From Blastochloris sulfoviridis (lineage in GTDB: Bacteria; Pseudomonadota; Alphaproteobacteria; Rhizobiales; Xanthobacteraceae), in the NCBI RefSeq assembly GCF_008630065.1, contig NZ_VWPL01000004.1:1-64000 (forward strand): 64,000 nucleotides of DNA. Reading direction: 5' to 3'. Numbering within the stretch: the first letter of the stretch is position 1; each line of letters begins with the position of its first letter. Of the stretch, positions 1-7,654 are shown one piece after another. Below the pieces are notes generated by a model, which did not search any database, was not told the DNA's origin, and saw only the letters and a list, made by a program, of their open reading frames with translations. A program made the position numbers and the translations under genes.

Positions 1-171
1 GTCGCGGCCGTCGGGCAGCTTCTCGTCCTTCACCCCGGCCAGGAAGGCCGCGACCTCGGCCTCGATCGCCTGGGCCAAAAGCTGCCGCGCACCGGCGCGC
101 AGCACCTCGGTCAGGGGATCGTCGATCTCGCCGGGCTGACGCAGCCGAACGACAGTGGTCGTCTCGCTCAT
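1..171 (-). CDS. IS256-family transposase, N-terminal part
   Basis: The DDE transposase of an IS256-type element, which catalyses its own excision and insertion. Only the first 57 codons are in the window; the reading frame is open to position 1. The visible protein begins MSETTTVVRLRQPGEIDDPL and continues with an AEVAAFLAG motif, the typical IS256 transposase N-terminus (mutator family). The ATG is at 171-169. The catalytic DDE residues lie outside the window, so activity cannot be judged. The element sits directly against a truncated integrase gene read in the opposite direction. Confidence 0.8.
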   Translation of the reverse strand, partial: MSETTTVVRLRQPGEIDDPLTEVLRAGARQLLAQAIEAEVAAFLAGVKDEKLPDGRD

Positions 172-262
172 GGCGTATCGCTCTCCTCTGGAGGGATTGG
201 GCAGGCTGGTTCCCCGCCCCGATACGCCGCCTCTCTCACCCCGTCATCACCCAGATTCCCTT
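1..262 (-). mobile_element. IS256-family insertion sequence, partial end
   Basis: The first 171 bases encode, on the minus strand, the start of an IS256-type transposase. About 90 bp of non-coding element end follow. Integrase-like coding sequence resumes near 262-268, so the element terminus is placed there. The rest of the element lies left of the window. I could not see both terminal inverted repeats or a target duplication, so the exact boundary is approximate. Confidence 0.6.
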
Positions 263-264
263 AT

Positions 265-1464
265 AGCTCCTTCGGCAGGATGGTGGATGCCTTTCTCACA
301 AAGCAGGGCGTCATCACCGACAAGGAAAGCCGATGGCGCCTGATCGAGGCCCTTTCCCGCGACCTCACCGAAGCCGCTGAAAAGCTCGCCCGGAACGCCG
401 GTGGCGACTACTCGCCCGACAAGTACGCCGAGCGCTTCCCGCCGTGGGAAGGGCCTGATGTAAAGCCCACCACCGACCACACCATCAGCGGATTGGCGCA
501 GGCATGGTTCGACGCGGCGATTGCGCGGGGGGTGCGGCAGAGGGGCGCAAAACGGTTTCGATCGGTCGTGCTCCAGTTCAAGGACGACATCGGGCATGAC
601 GATCTTCGACGGGTTACCCCGGCTGTTGTGCAGCGCTGGGGCAACGATCGAAGCGCCGCCGGGAAAGACTCGAAGACGATCAACGACACCGACTTTGCTG
701 CGCTCCGCGCGGTGTTCGCTTGGGGCAAGCGGGCCGGATGGCTCGACACCAATCCCGCCGAGGGCGCCCGGATTGAGGGGCGAGGAAAGACGCGCGTTCG
801 GGAAAGGCATTTCTCCGACGCTGAAGCTGCGGCCCTGTTGCGGTCCGCCCTCGCCACGACCGGAACGCGCCGGGAAGACCCGAAGACCACGGCCGCAAAG
901 CGTTGGGTGCCATGGCTGTGCGCCTACTCCGGGGCTCGGGTCATGGAGATGATCCAAGTTCGGAAGCAGGATGTTCGGGAAGATGCCGGTGGGTGGGTGA
1001 TCCGGCTCACGCCAGAAGCCGGCGGGATCAAGACAGACGAGTTCCGTGACGTGCCGGTGCATCAGCACCTGATCGAGCTTGGCTTCCTCGACTTCGTGAA
1101 GGGGTCGCAGCCTGGGCACCTGTTCTGCAGCGTCGGCAAGGATGGCACGGTCGTGGGGTCATCCGAGGGCATCTACAGCCGCATTCGCAAAGCTGTCCGC
1201 GAGGTCGTGACCGACCCGAACGTTCAGCCGAACCACGCATGGCGTTACACGTTCAAGACCAGGGGCGTTGAAGCCGGCATCGAGGAAATCAAGCTTGACG
1301 CCATCTGTGGCCACGCGGCTCTCACCCAAGGCCGCAGGTATTCAGGTGTGACACTCAAGGCTCGCATGGAGGCGATGGCGAAGTTCCCCCGATATGAGGT
1401 GGACCCGAGCGGGACCTCAACACAAAGCGAAATCGTATCGTCGTCGAGTTCCACAATCTATTGA
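265..1464 (+). pseudogene. Tyrosine recombinase/integrase, 5'-truncated by IS256 element
   Basis: A phage-type integrase that would integrate and excise the island. The frame is open from the IS end at about 265; the first ATG is at 280 (394 codons). Counting from that ATG, the full catalytic set is present: R220 (GAR), K251, H319-x-x-R322 (HAWR), H345 (CGH) and Y354 (RRYSG). A core-binding region covers about 68-165. Related integrases carry another 100 or so N-terminal residues ahead of the sequence corresponding to MVDAFL, and those are missing here. The gene is therefore probably inactive or altered, although the catalytic domain is intact. The C-terminal serine-rich tail after residue 372 is unusual. 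Confidence 0.7.
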
Positions 1465-1593
1465 GGCCGCCCTTGCTGCCGTCTGGCACATCGTGTTCCT
1501 ACGTGCAAATGCTTCACCTCAGTTGTAGGGTCACGAGCAAGCGAGTCGCAGCGGAGGTTGCTCCGCTTCTCGCATGAGTTCCTGGCCGATCTA

Positions 1594-2718
1594 ATGAAAC
1601 TCGCAGTCAAGATTCTCACACGCTCCGATCTGACCTTCTTCGAGCCGCTTTACCGGCGGCTCAACGCTGGAAATCAGAAGGCCATCAACCTCAATGCTGA
1701 TGTGTTCATCAACCGGCTTTATCCTGGAATTCCCGAGGCTGCGCAGCAGACCAATAACGAAATTCTGGTGAAACTCACGATCTTCGGTCCCGGTGGTGCC
1801 GGGGCATATACTCTGTCCAGGGCGATCGTGAAGGGGGCGACATACAAGAACTGGCGGCTCAACGGTGAGTTCGTTCGCGATCCGGAGGGGCAGCCTGGGC
1901 GTTTCGATGCGCTTGCCGAAGGAGATGTCGCGGTTCTCGGCTTCGAGGGAGAGCCCGTTCCCAGTGCGCTGAAGATCGTGTTTGTCGCTTCCAGTCTGCC
2001 CTCCGATCGCGTCCTGCACAATCTGTTGACTGATTACCTGGGCGGGCGGCGGATGGCCGAGATTGACCCGCCCCGGCTCTCACGGATCGCGGACCAAGCG
2101 GATGCCGATCATCAGCTGTGGCAGCTCGCGCCCCAGGAGGAGATCGTCGAAGCACTGGAAGATGCTGCGCAAGGTGGGGCCAAGGGATACGAGCGGTTGC
2201 TTCGCCACTCCGAGCGAACGATCTCGATGGCCGAACTCGCAAAGGCACGACGCAGAGCCGAGGCAGTGGGGCAGGAAGGCGAAGCCATTGTTCATGCCGT
2301 TCTCTGCAACGAGATGGTCACAGGCACCTTGACGGGCGTGGAATGGACAGCGTCGAAGAACGCAGTGAGTCCATTCGATTTTCATGTCGTGACGGCGACG
2401 GGCGAGACATCGCGGATCGATGCGAAGTCAACCACCGGGACCTTCACCGCTCCGATCCACATGTCCCTGGCCGAGGTTCGGGAGGCTGCGCAGGACGCCG
2501 GCCCCTACCTCATCTACCGTGTCTACGGGATCACTGACGAGGTGGCGAAGCTTCGGCGCTCGGAGGACCTGCGGTCGTTCGCGAAGGAATTGCTGGCGAC
2601 GTTGGCCCATCTGCCGAACGGCGTGACGCCCGACGCCTTCAGCATCGACGTCAACCAACTCTCGTGGGGAGCCGAGGAGTCGTTCGACCGCAGAGCCGGA
2701 TCGCCGGACGAGGAATGA
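1594..2718 (+). CDS. DUF3883-domain protein, probable restriction endonuclease
   Basis: Probably the nuclease of the adjacent methyltransferase/Vsr module. The C-terminal half (from about residue 220) matches the DUF3883 (NO VEIN C-terminal) fold, a PD-(D/E)xK nuclease: GQEGE (E230), PFDFH (D262) and RIDAK (D276, K278) are the expected catalytic positions. The first 200 residues are a separate domain of unknown role, perhaps DNA recognition. An ATG at 1594 is preferred (374 aa) because the protein then starts MKLAVKILTRSDLTFFE; a TTG at 1558 in the same frame sits after GCGGAGG and remains possible. The gene converges with the methyltransferase gene, with 2 bp between stop codons. Cleavage specificity is unknown. 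Confidence 0.7.
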   Translation: MKLAVKILTRSDLTFFEPLYRRLNAGNQKAINLNADVFINRLYPGIPEAAQQTNNEILVKLTIFGPGGAGAYTLSRAIVKGATYKNWRLNGEFVRDPEGQPGRFDALAEGDVAVLGFEGEPVPSALKIVFVASSLPSDRVLHNLLTDYLGGRRMAEIDPPRLSRIADQADADHQLWQLAPQEEIVEALEDAAQGGAKGYERLLRHSERTISMAELAKARRRAEAVGQEGEAIVHAVLCNEMVTGTLTGVEWTASKNAVSPFDFHVVTATGETSRIDAKSTTGTFTAPIHMSLAEVREAAQDAGPYLIYRVYGITDEVAKLRRSEDLRSFAKELLATLAHLPNGVTPDAFSIDVNQLSWGAEESFDRRAGSPDEE

Positions 2719-2720
2719 TC

Positions 2721-4205
2721 CTACTCGGCGGCAACCTTCATCTGCTCGGCCACGTTCCGCCTGATCGCAGCCTTCAGCGTGCGCAATATCACCGAAGCAA
2801 GCCGGTTCGCCATCAGGGGCGGTACGGCGTTTCCGATCTGCCGGAATGCGGGATTCATGGTTCCGCAGAAGACGAACCCGTCAGGGAAGCTTTGAAGCCG
2901 GGCAGCTTCCCGAACACTGATCGTTCGGCCCTGATCGCTGTCGTAGTGGATGTGCGAGTAGGTGTCCTTTCCGATGTGGGCCATCAGCGTACGGCTGGGC
3001 TGGTCGGGACGAAGCTTCCACCACCTGTTCGGAAACGTGCCCACAGGATACGGCGGGACCATGCGGCGTTTCAGTTCGTCGAGACCACGGGCCGAGAGCA
3101 GTTCGCCACGTCGTCTTCGTCGTTCAACCTCTGCCTCGAACAGGCGGACCGCGGTTGCATGGGCAGCGGGATACTCGTCACCGTGTTTCATCGCTCTGAA
3201 GATCATGGTGTCGCGAGGCAGGCACCGAATGACGTGGTCGTAGACGCCCTCGATACTCTCGAACCCCGGCCATGAGCGCATGGAGCGAGCATAGGGCGAG
3301 AGGTCTGAAGCGTCAGAGTAAGGCTGCAGCTCCGTGAAGCGGCGTGCTCCCCGGCGCAGCTTGCCTTCCAGGTGAAGTGTGATCGGCGGAAGATCACCGA
3401 TCGCCTCTGAAGCAGAGACTGCCTGAGGCAGATCGGGCGTGCCGACATCCTCCGGCACGAATGCGTCGGCCGAGAACATGTCGATCAGCTTGAAGGCGAC
3501 GGCCCGAGTACCGGCGTACCCTGACGGGAGATCGGCCCAGTGTGTCGGCTTGGGGAACCTCACGCGCTGACCAAGTCGGCGATGATAGGCGAGAAGGAAG
3601 ACGCGGTCGCGAAACTGAGGAACGCCGTGGAACGCCGAGTTGATGAGCGTATATCTTGCCTCATACCCAAGGCCGCTCAACGTTTCTGCGATTTCCTGGA
3701 CAACGTTGTGACCTCCGAAATTGAGGATGTCCGGCACATTCTCCATGAGGATGGCGAGCGGCTTGGTGCGGCGAACATAGTCGATGTAGCGGAGATAGAG
3801 GTTGGCCCGCGGATCCACCTTGAAGGCTTCAGGATGCTCGGCAACCTCCCGCAGCTTCGCGCGGCCTACCCGCGCATACGCCTGACAGGGTGGGCCGCCG
3901 ACCAGCACATCGAATGCGGTATCGCAGGGCCCAAGGCCCAACTCATCGGTCAGCTCATCGGGTTCAGTGACCGTGATGTCCCGAGCACGGGCCGCTCGAA
4001 CAAATGCTTCAGGCTCGATATCGCGATGAAAGTTCTGTGCGTGGGATGCCGCGGCGAGGGGATCAAGCTCGACAGCTGCCCCGATCACAAAGCCGGCTCG
4101 ATGGAACCCCAAGGATAGACCGCCGCAGCCCGCAAAGAGATCAAGAACCCTCGGCCTTTCTCCTTGAGTGAGGCGATCCAGCTTCCTGCTGATGACATCG
4201 GGCAT
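2721..4205 (-). CDS. DNA (cytosine-5-)-methyltransferase
   Basis: Methylates cytosine at C5 using S-adenosylmethionine, protecting host DNA. Visible motifs: I (DLFAGCGGLSLGF, residues 22-34), IV (GGPPCQAYARVGR with catalytic C107), VI (ENVP at 155-158) and X (QIGNAVPPLMA near the C-terminus). About 494 aa, a usual length for the family with one target-recognition region between motifs VIII and IX. The ATG at 4205 lies 29 bp after the vsr stop. The frame is open further upstream, but that would overlap vsr by more than 80 bp. It is transcribed after vsr on the same strand and faces the DUF3883 nuclease gene. Confidence 0.9.
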   Translation of the reverse strand: MPDVISRKLDRLTQGERPRVLDLFAGCGGLSLGFHRAGFVIGAAVELDPLAAASHAQNFHRDIEPEAFVRAARARDITVTEPDELTDELGLGPCDTAFDVLVGGPPCQAYARVGRAKLREVAEHPEAFKVDPRANLYLRYIDYVRRTKPLAILMENVPDILNFGGHNVVQEIAETLSGLGYEARYTLINSAFHGVPQFRDRVFLLAYHRRLGQRVRFPKPTHWADLPSGYAGTRAVAFKLIDMFSADAFVPEDVGTPDLPQAVSASEAIGDLPPITLHLEGKLRRGARRFTELQPYSDASDLSPYARSMRSWPGFESIEGVYDHVIRCLPRDTMIFRAMKHGDEYPAAHATAVRLFEAEVERRRRRGELLSARGLDELKRRMVPPYPVGTFPNRWWKLRPDQPSRTLMAHIGKDTYSHIHYDSDQGRTISVREAARLQSFPDGFVFCGTMNPAFRQIGNAVPPLMANRLASVILRTLKAAIRRNVAEQMKVAAE

Positions 4206-4234
4206 TAGTCGGGAAGCTCCGCTCTTCTCGCTTG

Positions 4235-4642
4235 TCACTCCACCAGAAACCGGCGCAGCGACTCCTTCAGGGCTGCACCTTCTCTGGTTTCGCATTCCCA
4301 GACAACCATCACCTTCCATCCCGCCTCATTCAGGCGGTGGATTACCTCCCGGTCTCGCTCTCGATTTCGCTCCAGTTTCGCCGACCAGAATTCGTGTCTT
4401 GTCTTCGGCATGTATGCAAATCGGCACCCTTCATGGCGGTGCCAGAAGCATCCGTGAACGAATATCACCTTACGCCGCCCAGAGAAGACCAAGTCAGGCC
4501 GTCCCGGAAGTTTGTCGACGTGAAGGCGGTACCGGAAGCCCAATGCATGAACGGCTCGCCTGACCACCATTTCGGGCGAGGTGTCTTTGCACCGAATCCG
4601 ACTCATCAGCCGTGACCTTTCGTCAGGCGTCATTCGGTCCAT
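4235..4642 (-). CDS. vsr: Very short patch repair endonuclease Vsr
   Basis: Nicks DNA 5' of the T in T:G mismatches that arise when 5-methylcytosine deaminates, starting very short patch repair. Typical Vsr features are present: an N-terminal MDRMTPDERSRLMSRIRCKD stretch, the PDLVF segment with the metal-binding aspartate, the FVHGCFWHRHEGC zinc/active-site block and the NRERD helix. ATG codons at 4642 and 4633 are both plausible; the frame also continues to 4732. About 135 aa, as expected. It sits upstream of the C5-methyltransferase on the same strand, the usual partnership because such enzymes create the mismatch hot spots. Confidence 0.9.
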   Translation of the reverse strand: MDRMTPDERSRLMSRIRCKDTSPEMVVRRAVHALGFRYRLHVDKLPGRPDLVFSGRRKVIFVHGCFWHRHEGCRFAYMPKTRHEFWSAKLERNRERDREVIHRLNEAGWKVMVVWECETREGAALKESLRRFLVE

Positions 4643-4867
4643 TCCGTGCCTCCGACCCGAAGGTCCGCTTGCAGCAGGCAAGTCCGCCACATTCCCCATT
4701 TCGTCCAGCACTTCGTCTCGCGCCACATGCAAAACGCCGGCTTGCTCGTACCCAGGCGAGAACGGCCGCGAACAATTCGGTCAAGGAGCCTCCTCGAGTC
4801 TGGACGGAACCGGCCAATGGCCTGCTGCATTGCGGGACCAAGCCAAGGCCGGTTCTGTCGCTCGGCA

Positions 4868-5140
4868 TCAGGTGCCGGTGAACTCGGCGAGGTCCGCCGG
4901 CACGTCGCCGACCTTCGCGAGATTTTCCGCGTCGTCGAACTCGCCGATGGCCGGGTCACCTGTCCGGCTGAACGCGACCGCGCCGCCGTGGGTCCGGGCG
5001 ATCAACGAGGCTCTCGCTCGTGCGGCCGTGGCGCTCGGGACCTCGACACCGTCCAAGGCGATCAGGTTGCCGTCGTCGTTCCGGGTGAAGGGCAGGACGG
5101 CGAAATATGTGATCCGGGACACGGACTCTCTCCCGCTCAA
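4868..5140 (-). CDS. Small conserved protein of unknown function
   Basis: A 90-residue acidic protein. I recognise the pattern from rhizobial genomes (ITYFAVLPF start, GGAVAFSRTGDPAIGEFDD centre, GDVP near the end) but know no function. It has no signal peptide or membrane segment. The C-terminal half looks like a compact soluble domain. It lies on the same strand as vsr and the methyltransferase, 225 bp upstream of vsr, so a shared transcript is possible but not shown. Confidence 0.6.
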   Translation of the reverse strand: MSGRESVSRITYFAVLPFTRNDDGNLIALDGVEVPSATAARARASLIARTHGGAVAFSRTGDPAIGEFDDAENLAKVGDVPADLAEFTGT

Positions 5141-5696
5141 GCCGGGTCATTCTGCCACGGTTCAGCAGGAAAGAACATAAGAGGAACAATTGCTGGGCCG
5201 GATGGCGATGAGGCCGCCGCGCCACGACGATCAAGGACGCGTCAAATTGGCGCTGATGATCGTCCACCGGGTCAGCGGCATAGGCACTACTACTTACTTT
5301 GGTGACAAATTTGTCACACGACCCGCGCCAATCCTTTGCAGGAACAAGGCGCGGAGTGGAATGCAAATCCAGTAACCCATTGATCGCGCTAGCGTCTGCG
5401 TTGACGGCTACGCCGGAGGCGCCCATATTGCGCCTACCGCACGTCCTAACCCTGGGGCACGGCGAGCGCCCACCAATAGCTCGCCCCCAAGACCATCAGG
5501 TCCAAGCCGGCAGTTCTGTTCGGACTGCCAACGACGTGTCGCGTGGAATCGCGATTGTCATCGGCTGCAATCCGGCAAGCCCCTGACGGTAATTGGGTCC
5601 GGTCCGGCCAGTTGGCTCGGACCATCCAGACTTCCCGCGAACAGCGGGCGGCTATCTTCACGTCATCGCCATTCCGGTGGCCACCAAGGAAACTGC
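5141..5696. other. Intergenic region, 556 bp
   Basis: No convincing gene on either strand. It lies between the divergently read small conserved gene and the BRO-N gene, so it should hold promoters for both. The only clear structure is a perfect 16-bp palindrome at 5302-5317, listed separately. The A+T content rises towards 5697. Confidence 0.5.
5302..5317. promoter_or_regulatory. Perfect 16-bp palindrome, possible operator
   Basis: GTGACAAATTTGTCAC reads the same on both strands. Its size and TTTGTCA/TGACAAA half-sites resemble operators of dimeric regulators, for example phage-type repressors. It lies about 380 bp before the BRO-N gene and 160 bp before the small conserved gene. The binding protein is unknown. 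Confidence 0.4.
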
Positions 5697-6410
5697 ATGT
5701 CGAACTACGACTTCAATCAACTCATTCGGGACGTCGAGCCTTCTTCTTCTATCGAAGTTATCGTCCATGAGGGACGGGCTTTATTTTCAGTCGACGACTG
5801 CTTGAATAATCTATCAATTTTTACGAACGAAGAAGCAGCGCAGTGGCTTCGTCGATTGTCAGATCGCGAGAAGATCGACGTTCCCTTTACCGAGGATGGC
5901 GAGATATTCTCTGGCCTTACAGAAGCCGGCGCCTACCGCCTCATGGTTCAGTCGGATCACCCGGGTTCCGGTCCATTTCGTGAATGGTTGCTTCGTGAAG
6001 TCATGCCAGCGATCAACCTGTACCCAGAGCCGGATACTGTAAGCTGGCTGGTCGACATGCTCGCTGAGCACCTTGAGATCCGGCCGGGCGCCCCATTCGA
6101 CGAACGAGACAAAAAGTTTGACATCGCCTTTTCACTGTCGACGTTCTACCGCGTAGTTCTTAGGTCTACCGAAACAACTGCCCAGCCCATTCAGGATTGG
6201 GTGTTCGGCGAGATCGTACCTGCAATTCGTCGCGAAGGAAGATACCAAATCCCCGCGTGGCAAAAAGGACTTCTACAGTCAGCGTTTAGCCGAGCGCTCC
6301 GGGACCATTCTGATGAGCTCAAGAAGTTCGTGGATTGCTTGACGCCGAGTGAAATTGCGGATGCTCCAGTTTCTATTCGGGTCGTCAGTTTGGATGACAT
6401 TATGGATTGA
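5697..6410 (+). CDS. BRO-N domain protein with two BRO-like halves
   Basis: BRO-N domains occur in phage antirepressors and in baculovirus DNA-binding proteins. Here the core signature appears twice: LTEAGAYRLMVQSDH followed by FREWLLREVMPAI (residues about 77-107), and STFYRVVLRS followed by IQDWVFGEIVPAIRREGRY (about 148-180). The first copy has the normal N-terminal strand region (VDDCLNNL); the second lacks part of it. The C-terminal 55 residues carry no known domain. The codons are less GC-rich than those of neighbouring genes, which fits recent phage or plasmid origin. A role in controlling island genes is an inference. Confidence 0.7.
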   Translation: MSNYDFNQLIRDVEPSSSIEVIVHEGRALFSVDDCLNNLSIFTNEEAAQWLRRLSDREKIDVPFTEDGEIFSGLTEAGAYRLMVQSDHPGSGPFREWLLREVMPAINLYPEPDTVSWLVDMLAEHLEIRPGAPFDERDKKFDIAFSLSTFYRVVLRSTETTAQPIQDWVFGEIVPAIRREGRYQIPAWQKGLLQSAFSRALRDHSDELKKFVDCLTPSEIADAPVSIRVVSLDDIMD

Positions 6411-7138
6411 CGGCGGGCGGTTCTTCGGTCGCTCACACGACCCTCAGAACATGATTCTGTCGCCGTATTCGTGATTGGCCTGACTTCCGGCACGTGGCCA
6501 CGGGCACCGGCAACGCTTTCGAGCGACGGCGGGCCCGTGGTCGCCCATCGACGTAGCCTGTACCGCAGCGTGACATGGCACGCTTGCCGGTGTTCGGCCT
6601 CGTGACCCGCGAGACATCGCCGACACCACCCACATCCGCCAAGCCTACCGCGAGGCCACCAAGCCGAGCCCGGCGCCCGCGTCCGTGCCCTTCACCCAAG
6701 ACGACGCCGACTGACGTGATGAAGCTCCACCGGCTCGCTGAGCGCCGGACCACCGATCCTGCAGCCGGCAAGATCTAGCGGCCAAGCCATCGAAGTGATT
6801 GGTTGCGTAACAGCACACCCCACCGTGATCCGTCGTCTCTGACGCGTTCAGCATGACGTTTTGCGGCGACGCTCTGGATGGCCCCCAGCGAGGCCAGGGC
6901 GGGCGGAAACCGGACCCTTAGAGGTGGAAAGGCGACCGAGAATAGCCGCCAGAGAGCCCTCCCGGGGCCGCGCAGAAGCCGTCGAAATAGGTGCCACAAC
7001 AGCACAAGACGAACCGTCCGCGGAGCGACCGAACGTGACGCGTTCACGGTTCCCTATCACCGCCATCGAAGAACGACACGGAGACCGCCCCCCACCGGCC
7101 CGCCGCTGCCGTTCGCCATCATCATCACAAAAAGGACC
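6411..7138. other. Intergenic region, 728 bp, possible gene remnant
   Basis: No complete gene that I trust. Between about 6610 and 6714 the plus strand reads a protein-like tail (RDIADTTHIRQAYREA, then PFTQDDAD and TGA) that looks like the C-terminus of a lost plasmid-type gene. Upstream in-frame sequence does not continue it. The remaining sequence leads into rnhA, with no recognisable promoter. Confidence 0.4.
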
Positions 7139-7654
7139 ATGACGACCGCGAAAACCACTCACACCACCGCCTACGCCGATGGCTCCTGCCTCGGCAATCC
7201 CGGCCCCGGAGGATGGGCCGTTCTCATCATCACCGCCGATGGCGCCTCCCGCACCTTGAGCGGCGGCGAGCCGAACACCACCAACAACAGGATGGAGCTG
7301 ACGGCCGCGATCACGGCGCTCAACGCGCTGCCGGCCGACGCTCCCGCCTTGCTGTTCCTGGACTCCGAATACGTGGTCCTCGGAGTCAATGAGTGGCGCC
7401 CCCGATGGGAAAGCCAAGGCTGGCGTAACGCGAACGGAAAGCCCGTCGCCAACGCCGACCTGTGGCGTCAGCTTTTCGCCGTCGTTGATGCGCGGCCCTT
7501 GGTCGAGTTGCGATGGGTCCGAGGCCATGCCGGCCACCGTGGCAACGAGATCGTCGATCGCCTTGCCCGCGCGGAAGCCGAGAAGGTTCGGCTGGCAACG
7601 ACAGGAAGCCGCTGCCTGACAACGAACGCCGCTGCTGAGGGGCTTGCACAATGA
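7139..7654 (+). CDS. rnhA: Ribonuclease HI
   Basis: Degrades the RNA strand of RNA:DNA hybrids, for example replication primers. The four acidic catalytic residues are visible: D13 (YADGS), E53 (NRMELTA), D75 (LFLDSE) and D140 (GNEIVD), with the loop histidine near residues 130-133 (GHAGH). The 171-residue length fits bacterial RNase HI with a short C-terminal extension. The ATG at 7139 follows an AAAGGACC ribosome site; an open frame extends upstream but lacks the domain. The stop codon overlaps the helicase start (ATGA, 7651-7654), so the two are translationally coupled. Location on the island suggests a mobile-element replication role rather than the housekeeping copy. Confidence 0.9.
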   Translation: MTTAKTTHTTAYADGSCLGNPGPGGWAVLIITADGASRTLSGGEPNTTNNRMELTAAITALNALPADAPALLFLDSEYVVLGVNEWRPRWESQGWRNANGKPVANADLWRQLFAVVDARPLVELRWVRGHAGHRGNEIVDRLARAEAEKVRLATTGSRCLTTNAAAEGLAQ

